From: JAAYYM01 sp964483395 | Lineage (GTDB): Bacteria; Bacillota; Clostridia; Lachnospirales; Lachnospiraceae | Direction of reading: 5' to 3' | Length of the DNA stretch: 37,640 nt | Assembly: GCA_964483395.1 (NCBI GenBank) | Contig: CAZABT010000014.1 | Location: 1 to 37,640, forward strand | Shown: positions 32,918-37,640 of the stretch, one piece after another | How the letters are laid out: each line of letters begins with the position of its first letter | Position numbering within the stretch: the first letter of the stretch is position 1 | Notes under the pieces: model-generated | Seen by the model: the letters and a program-made list of their open reading frames with translations, nothing else | The model's database searches: none | Told to the model about the DNA's origin: nothing | Program-made: the position numbers and the translations under genes

Positions 32918-33442
32918 CTATTGTATGGTTAATTCCAATGGAATATCATTTGTATCAGCCTCATAGAGTTTTTGATTAATCTCTGCCGCCGGCACACATC
33001 CAATGGCATGATAGAAGGCTATGGTATCTTCCGCTGAAGCAGCACAAATGTACAATCTGTCCGCCCCATATCTTTGCGCCTGCTCTCTGCATAAATCTAC
33101 CAAATTCCGTCCGATTCCCTTGGAACGATATTTCTGTGAGATAAAAAGCTGATCCAATAAAACATATTTAAAATCTCTTCCCCAAATCTCTGCATTGACC
33201 GTTGCATACCCAACAAGATCATCCCCATCATAGCACCCAAATGCTTTCCCACCTGTCTGAATCGTCTCCTGTAATCTGCTGATGTGCCACGGTAATCCAT
33301 TTGGTAATTCATTTTCCGTCCAATTTACCTCCACCAATTGCAGTTGACCGTCCTTTTTTCTCCATGCTCTCCTGATTAGCCAAGTGGCATCTATTTCTTT
33401 GATTTTTTCTGCTTCTTCTAGCTGCATTTCTCTATAAGCCAT
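32918..33442 (-). CDS. GNAT-family N-acetyltransferase
   Basis: The 174-residue form begins MAYREMQLEEAEKIKEIDATWLIRRAWR, and contains the acetyl-CoA motif LFISQKYRSKGIGRNLVDL followed by YICAASAEDTIAFYHAIGC. The start at 33442 is preferred because GAGGAG lies nine bases upstream. An in-frame ATG at 33568 would add 42 residues and overlap the Nudix gene by 61 bases. Expression downstream of the Nudix gene is likely. The acceptor is unknown. Confidence 0.82.
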   Translation of the reverse strand: MAYREMQLEEAEKIKEIDATWLIRRAWRKKDGQLQLVEVNWTENELPNGLPWHISRLQETIQTGGKAFGCYDGDDLVGYATVNAEIWGRDFKYVLLDQLFISQKYRSKGIGRNLVDLCREQAQRYGADRLYICAASAEDTIAFYHAIGCVPAAEINQKLYEADTNDIPLELTIQ

Positions 33443-33507
33443 GATTTTGTGCTCCTCAAATTCTCTCTCTGTCTTTTGTCCGTCAAAAAAATGTACTGTT
33501 TCGCCGA

Positions 33508-33912
33508 TTAGCAATTCTTTATATTTCTCTTTAACATATTGATCAGCGTAATATCTGCCGGAAGCCAAGAAACACTATCCAACTCATCCCTTGATAACCA
33601 CCTTGCAGCCTCATGCTCCTTGAGAATCAAGTCTCCGGATACGATACTACACCAGAAGCATTGCATAGATAAATGAAAATTCGGATAATCGTACTCAATT
33701 GTATCAATCAAATCTCCAACTTGAATGTCTGTATCCAGTTCCTCTTTGATTTCCCGCCGTAATGCTTCTTGTGGTGTCTCACCCACTTCAATTTTACCAC
33801 CAGGAAATTCCCAACCATCCTTGAAATCTCCATAGCCTCTTTGGGTTGCAAAGATTTTATTGTTTTCTTTAATCACTGCTGCTACTACGTTTATTGTTTT
33901 CATTGATTCCAT
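33508..33912 (-). CDS. Nudix hydrolase, MutT-like
   Basis: The protein of about 134 residues shows the Nudix box GGKIEVGETPQEALRREI plus KEEL, preceded by VVAAVIKENNKIFATQRGYG and GWEFPGG, and followed by HEAARWLSRDEL. This is typical of MutT-type (8-oxo-dGTP diphosphatase) or related nucleotide-sanitising enzymes. The start is uncertain: ATG 33912 has AGGA eight bases upstream; ATG 33903 or 33936 are alternatives. It lies at the edge of the gap that cuts the primase gene, so its upstream region is unseen. Confidence 0.85.
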   Translation of the reverse strand: MESMKTINVVAAVIKENNKIFATQRGYGDFKDGWEFPGGKIEVGETPQEALRREIKEELDTDIQVGDLIDTIEYDYPNFHLSMQCFWCSIVSGDLILKEHEAARWLSRDELDSVSWLPADITLINMLKRNIKNC

Positions 33913-33958
33913 GAGCCCTTTCCTATACTTCTTCATAACATCTGCTCAGTAATATCCA

Positions 33959-34058
33959 NNNNNNNNNNNNNNNNNNNNNNNNNNNNNNNNNNNNNNNNNN
34001 NNNNNNNNNNNNNNNNNNNNNNNNNNNNNNNNNNNNNNNNNNNNNNNNNNNNNNNNNN
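33959..34058. other. Assembly gap (100 N) inside the primase gene region
   Basis: There are exactly 100 N. The primase frame enters the gap after residue 238, and only 22 bases of intergenic sequence emerge on the other side before the Nudix reading frame. The real gap may be kilobases long. Confidence 0.99.
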
Positions 34059-34773
34059 CTTGATCCAAAAGAGCATATCCAAATGAACGTGCAAGAGAAG
34101 CCGGAATAGCAGTTCTAAAGAATATCCACAGATGAGCACCTCTCCCTGAGCGTGATCTTTCCGCGAGCACATCAATTTGATTTGATTTGCATATTCCACG
34201 AAGTGCATCAACTTCATTTTTCCATAGTTCATCTGTATTGGCATCATCATTTTTGTATGCGTTTTTTTCATGGTTGTCAAAGTCAAACACCAGAAAATGA
34301 CATGTATTATCAGGAAGCAACGGATATACGCCCAAAACATCCGAGCAATCTCCTTTCTCGCCCAAAAGATGATTTAGAATGATTTTGGGTTCAAGTGATT
34401 TCCATGACTTATATTCACAGTCCTCATCACAAAACTTCTTCTCATCTCTTGCCTTAGGACAATTAGGATTGTCCCACCTGTTGGTGCACTGTGGATAATA
34501 TCCTCCGTTCCTTCCACGTCTTGCATACACATCCATACGTCCCCAAAAATATCCATAGAACTCTTTTGCCATTTTAATATCTAAGTTTAGCGGGATGATA
34601 CGACTCCCTTGATCTTCATCATAGTCATCAGATGAAGTCTCTTCCTTCAATGCAGCCGACTGTTCATACACAATATGGTTTTTATCCAAGAGCTGTTTTA
34701 GATTGATATTCTCATTCTGCAATTTTCTGATGATCTCTCGAAGAGAATTCAAATCATGTTCATTTATCCGCAT
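34059..34773 (-). CDS. Archaeo-eukaryotic primase of the TOTE conflict-system family (3' end in gap)
   Basis: The visible 238 residues begin with a coiled coil (about 8-30). Then come YFWGRMDVYARRGRNGGYYP (about 75-94), Cys96, Cys105, Cys115 and Cys119 as a possible zinc site, LGVYPLLPDNTCHFLVFDFD with the catalytic DFD (164-166), and ERSRSGRGAHLWIFF (205-219). This is the AEP motif set of the AEP-TOTE family. In full-length relatives a superfamily 2 helicase usually follows, but the gap removes it. The start has GGAGG four bases upstream, inside the preceding helicase-nuclease gene; the two overlap by 14 bases. Confidence 0.85.
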
Positions 34774-37522
34774 GATTCCTCCATAGTGTTACATCTTTCA
34801 TCCATAAAGTTACTATCTTTTCCCTAATTCTTTTTCTCTCCTCACTACCATCCGTTCGAAAACGTACTAACTCTATCCCACATTTTCTAAATATATCATC
34901 TTTCATTTTATCATTTTCTTCTTGATGTGTTCCTTTTCTATGGTATGATGTTCCATCTACTTCAATTGCAATTACCGGCGTTTTGCTCATTTTATCATAA
35001 ACCAGAATATCTATATGAGATCTGTTATCCATAACAAATTTGCATTCCGTTTCATTCAGAATACTCATATCTCGAATAATTGTATTTAGCGGTCTATGTA
35101 AAACGATGGATAAATTATTACAATGCTCTTCTTCTAAAACTTCATTGACGGTATGATATAAAATGCTTTCTGATTTATACTCTGACTTCATTTTATGAGT
35201 TTTAAAATACTCATCACATTCCTTGGAATATGCAGAATATAATAAGTCGAATACCGAAAAAACCTTTCCCTGTACAATTTCAAAGTTATTATACTCAATA
35301 TAGTGAATCAAGTCATCAATATTTGTATTGGCATTCTTTTCGTGATCAGATACTACTATACGAAGCCTGTTTTTTGCCCTGGATACTGCAACATTCAATA
35401 AATTTTCATTATCAACAAATTCTCCTATTTCATTATCTACCGTTGTAATAATAATATCATTCATTTCACGGCCTTGAAATTTGTGAACTGTATCTGCTTG
35501 TATGTTCTGCGGACGTAGTTCCTTGATTGCTTCAGTCTGATCACGATAAGGTGAGATTATCCCTACATTCATGTACTCTCCATCTGGACATAATTCAGGT
35601 AAGACCTCCTCTACAATTTCATCTATCTGCCTTTGATTCATATGTCCTCTGGCATGATTTCCTTTGCATGTCTTGTAAACCTTCAAGACATCCTGTTCTC
35701 CATGATCTTCTGTCATAATCACAAGTTCCCCATCATAAAACTTACGATTACAAAACTCAATGATTTTAGGATGACACCGATAGTGTTCCTTAAGTATAGT
35801 GATTGGTGCTTCTTCCAGTACCGCTTTTACTGAATCAAGAAAACTGCCTTCTTCATATCGATATTCTCTTGAAATCTGATAGTCATCTGACACTTTTTGT
35901 ATTTCTTCCTTCAGATAAGACTTCAGCACATTAGGTAATTGTTTTGTATCTCCTACAATTACAATATTTTTTGCACATGACATTGCCAAAGCACCTGTCA
36001 CCACATTCACCTGAGATGATTCATCCATAATAATATAGTCGTAAATATATGAATCATTCACGCAATTCCTTATAGAATGTGTAGAACTGGTAATGACAGG
36101 ATATTCTCGTAATAACTCAGCATACTTCTTCCAGAACACATTATCATCCGTATCAAATTTTCTTCTTTTCTCTGTTTGGTTATATCTGTTAGCCAAAGCA
36201 TTACGGAATAATTTATCCGATTTCTTTTGGACATCCTTTATACGCGCTTCTAGATTGTCTCTCTTTAGTTTCTCTTCAAGATCTGCAATTTCTTTTTTAA
36301 TTTCGTCTTCACATCGCCTAAAATACTCTGCTTGTATCAATGGTAAAACTTCATTTGTATTACGTAAGAAAAACTTGATGCTAAAATACCTATATATAAA
36401 AATGTATTTTAACTTAAACAAAAATGAAAAGAAGACTCCCTTTTCTAATAAAGTCTGTGTTTCAATCCATAGTTCCATTAGCCTTGCAGAACTAAGTTCT
36501 CGACCTTCTTTTAAGGAAATAAGTGAAATATTTACCTCTTCAAAATATTCATTAAAATATCGCTTTTCTATCTCTAAATCTGATAGTCTTTGCTTTAATT
36601 TTGATAAAATATTTCTATCTTTCAAAGATTCTCTTATATCATTCTGAATAATATTGATTACCCGTTCTGTCTGCCCTGCTTCAGCACAATCCATCTTCCA
36701 GCTGTGAAAATCCGGATAATCTTTCTGTCCCTCCACTATGAACTTATCTTTGTATTCGCTTCTTCCTAATCTTGCAGCGATAAATCCAAACTCATTCTTT
36801 TCCAGTTTCTCCAGAACATTATCCGTGGCATTATTATTATTTGATACTACTGCTACAGTTTGATTATTCATAACAATATTTGCAATGATATTAAGTATTG
36901 TCTGTGTCTTTCCTGTTCCGGGAGGTCCTTCAATAATACTGATTCGATTCTTCATTGCACGCTCTACAGCAGCCATTTGAGATAAATTAAAGCCAAATGG
37001 ATAGAAGAGTACCTTCTCATACTTCTTTTCTATTCGTTTCCCTTCGGGACACAAATAAGTTGCCAGTACAGTATCTGCCCCTATAGCAGATATTTTGCTA
37101 TACTGAGTTGTTAATATGCTTCTATCCTCGGCATTCTTGATTCTTATTTTATCAGCTATCTTACGAAAATAATTAAAAACAGACTTCTCATCCTTAGACA
37201 TAAAAATCGTTTTGATCATTTCAATTTCACTTCTATTAAATAATTTTGTGTATCCATTGTTATATACAACTCTCACATAATCATCAAAATCCAAAACAAC
37301 TTCCATACCATATAACACTTCTTCATTATAGGTAATCCTGACGTCTTCAGGTTTGTATAATTTTGGATTTGTTCTAAAAATCACTTTATCTTTATATGTA
37401 TTATAGATTGTATCATTACCACTATATTTTAGGAGGTAATAATTGCCCTCTTTTATACAGTATTCTAGGTCACTTGTACATTCTTCCTTATTTTTCATTA
37501 CAAGAAACTTATGATTATCCAA
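34760..37522 (-). CDS. SF1 (DNA2/UPF1-type) helicase with C-terminal PD-(D/E)XK-type nuclease
   Basis: The 920-residue protein has an unassigned N-terminal domain (about 1-170), Walker A EGPPGTGKTQT (198-208), a coiled-coil insertion (about 280-440) with a hydrophobic segment (about 362-386), DESSQ (500-504), GDTKQLP (524-530), HYRCHP (580-585), HKFQGRE (680-686) and NVAVSRAKNRL (710-720). The C-terminus (about 780-910) resembles DUF2726/VSR-like nucleases: HIDIL (836-840, with Asp838), IEVDG (853-857), then a GIELVRFRT strand. The start is TTG with AAGGGAG seven bases upstream. The next gene starts within its last codons. The gene looks AT-richer than its neighbours. Confidence 0.9.
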   Translation of the reverse strand: MDNHKFLVMKNKEECTSDLEYCIKEGNYYLLKYSGNDTIYNTYKDKVIFRTNPKLYKPEDVRITYNEEVLYGMEVVLDFDDYVRVVYNNGYTKLFNRSEIEMIKTIFMSKDEKSVFNYFRKIADKIRIKNAEDRSILTTQYSKISAIGADTVLATYLCPEGKRIEKKYEKVLFYPFGFNLSQMAAVERAMKNRISIIEGPPGTGKTQTILNIIANIVMNNQTVAVVSNNNNATDNVLEKLEKNEFGFIAARLGRSEYKDKFIVEGQKDYPDFHSWKMDCAEAGQTERVINIIQNDIRESLKDRNILSKLKQRLSDLEIEKRYFNEYFEEVNISLISLKEGRELSSARLMELWIETQTLLEKGVFFSFLFKLKYIFIYRYFSIKFFLRNTNEVLPLIQAEYFRRCEDEIKKEIADLEEKLKRDNLEARIKDVQKKSDKLFRNALANRYNQTEKRRKFDTDDNVFWKKYAELLREYPVITSSTHSIRNCVNDSYIYDYIIMDESSQVNVVTGALAMSCAKNIVIVGDTKQLPNVLKSYLKEEIQKVSDDYQISREYRYEEGSFLDSVKAVLEEAPITILKEHYRCHPKIIEFCNRKFYDGELVIMTEDHGEQDVLKVYKTCKGNHARGHMNQRQIDEIVEEVLPELCPDGEYMNVGIISPYRDQTEAIKELRPQNIQADTVHKFQGREMNDIIITTVDNEIGEFVDNENLLNVAVSRAKNRLRIVVSDHEKNANTNIDDLIHYIEYNNFEIVQGKVFSVFDLLYSAYSKECDEYFKTHKMKSEYKSESILYHTVNEVLEEEHCNNLSIVLHRPLNTIIRDMSILNETECKFVMDNRSHIDILVYDKMSKTPVIAIEVDGTSYHRKGTHQEENDKMKDDIFRKCGIELVRFRTDGSEERKRIREKIVTLWMKDVTLWRNHADK

Positions 37523-37554
37523 AACTTTTCTCCCTTATCATTCGCGTACTAATA

Positions 37555-37640
37555 TCATCTATACCGATCACATATCTTAATAATCTCATTTCCATATTTC
37601 TGGCATTTCACTTCGCCCAAACCCTTGACTTTTTTCAGTT
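37555..37640 (-). CDS. HRDC-domain C-terminus, RecQ-like helicase (5' end beyond window)
   Basis: The last 28 codons before TGA (37557-37555) read LKKVKGLGEVKCQKYGNEII and end ICDRYR. This is the pattern of the HRDC domain at the end of RecQ-family helicases (…GxGExKxxKYG…). The remainder lies outside the window. The stop is 32 bases before the TTG start of the helicase-nuclease gene, so it is probably the first visible member of the same operon. Other HRDC proteins, such as some SF1 helicases or RNase D, are possible. Confidence 0.65.
   Translation of the reverse strand, partial: LKKVKGLGEVKCQKYGNEIIKICDRYR

Noticed and set aside
33933..34340. Alternative frame across the last gap
   Set aside because: It overlaps the primase gene in another frame, lacks a ribosome site and depends on the N run.
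1..37640. tRNA, rRNA, insertion sequences, phage structural genes
   Set aside because: No cloverleaf, rRNA motif, transposase or phage structural protein was recognised by eye on either strand.

Overview
The window reads as a draft-assembly stretch of a Gram-positive, spore-forming, Clostridia-type (probably Lachnospiraceae) chromosome. The evidence is strong GGAGG ribosome sites with some TTG starts, consensus sigma-A promoters, a Coat F-type spore protein, a bacterial-type prolyl-tRNA synthetase and several small regulator/effector cassettes. All but the first two genes lie on the minus strand. Four runs of exactly 100 N (5138-5237, 12788-12887, 29743-29842, 33959-34058) are scaffold placeholders of unknown true length, and two of them cut genes.

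Layout. 1-650: two small spore-coat-like genes behind a sigma-G-like promoter. 678-5946: a MoxR ATPase, DUF58 protein and membrane transglutaminase operon (same order as Bacillus yeaC-yeaD-yebA), preceded by a gap-truncated YkgJ-type cysteine-cluster protein. 6042-7300: a TetR regulator and GNAT acetyltransferase with a twin operator. 7321-11580: proS, a methyl-accepting signalling protein fused to a sugar-binding-protein-like domain, and a small helical protein. 11663-12409: a SAM methyltransferase. 12918-15751: one probable operon of AbrB-type regulator, acyltransferase, ECF sigma factor and zinc anti-sigma factor, from a consensus promoter with three phased palindromes to a terminator whose loop holds the last stop codon. 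15753-21918: a TetR-controlled efflux locus (MFS pump, FtsX-type ABC permease, ATPase), followed by a YugP-like protein that has lost its HEXXH zinc motif. 21979-23194: a C45-type Ntn hydrolase. 23227-27605: a MerR/GyrI-type regulator and a large TrmO-like/UvrA-like fusion. 27708-28630: a chimeric broken gene and an orphan coding remnant. 28633-29742: an alarmone-synthetase-like gene with an attenuator-like leader. 29843-33912: Dabb protein, DUF1848 pseudogene, class C serine hydrolase, YbjQ, isochorismatase-like hydrolase, GNAT and Nudix genes. 33946-37640: a nucleic-acid conflict module.

The most interesting region is the right end. The C-terminus of an HRDC-bearing (RecQ-like) protein is followed 32 bp later by a DNA2/UPF1-type SF1 helicase with a C-terminal PD-(D/E)XK-type nuclease, which overlaps by 14 bp a gene for an archaeo-eukaryotic primase of the family named after TOTE conflict systems. 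The primase gene runs into an assembly gap, so its expected helicase part cannot be seen. The helicase gene looks AT-richer than its neighbours. I read this as a defence-type operon.

Other points of note are the TrmO-UvrA fusion beside a MerR regulator with a 19-bp-spacer promoter, the apparently dead YugP-like protease, the one-membrane-helix MCP whose ligand-binding-like domain should be cytoplasmic, and two loci of gene decay (kinase/DUF2268 chimera; DUF1848 remnant). No rRNA, tRNA, CRISPR array, insertion sequence or phage structural gene was recognised.
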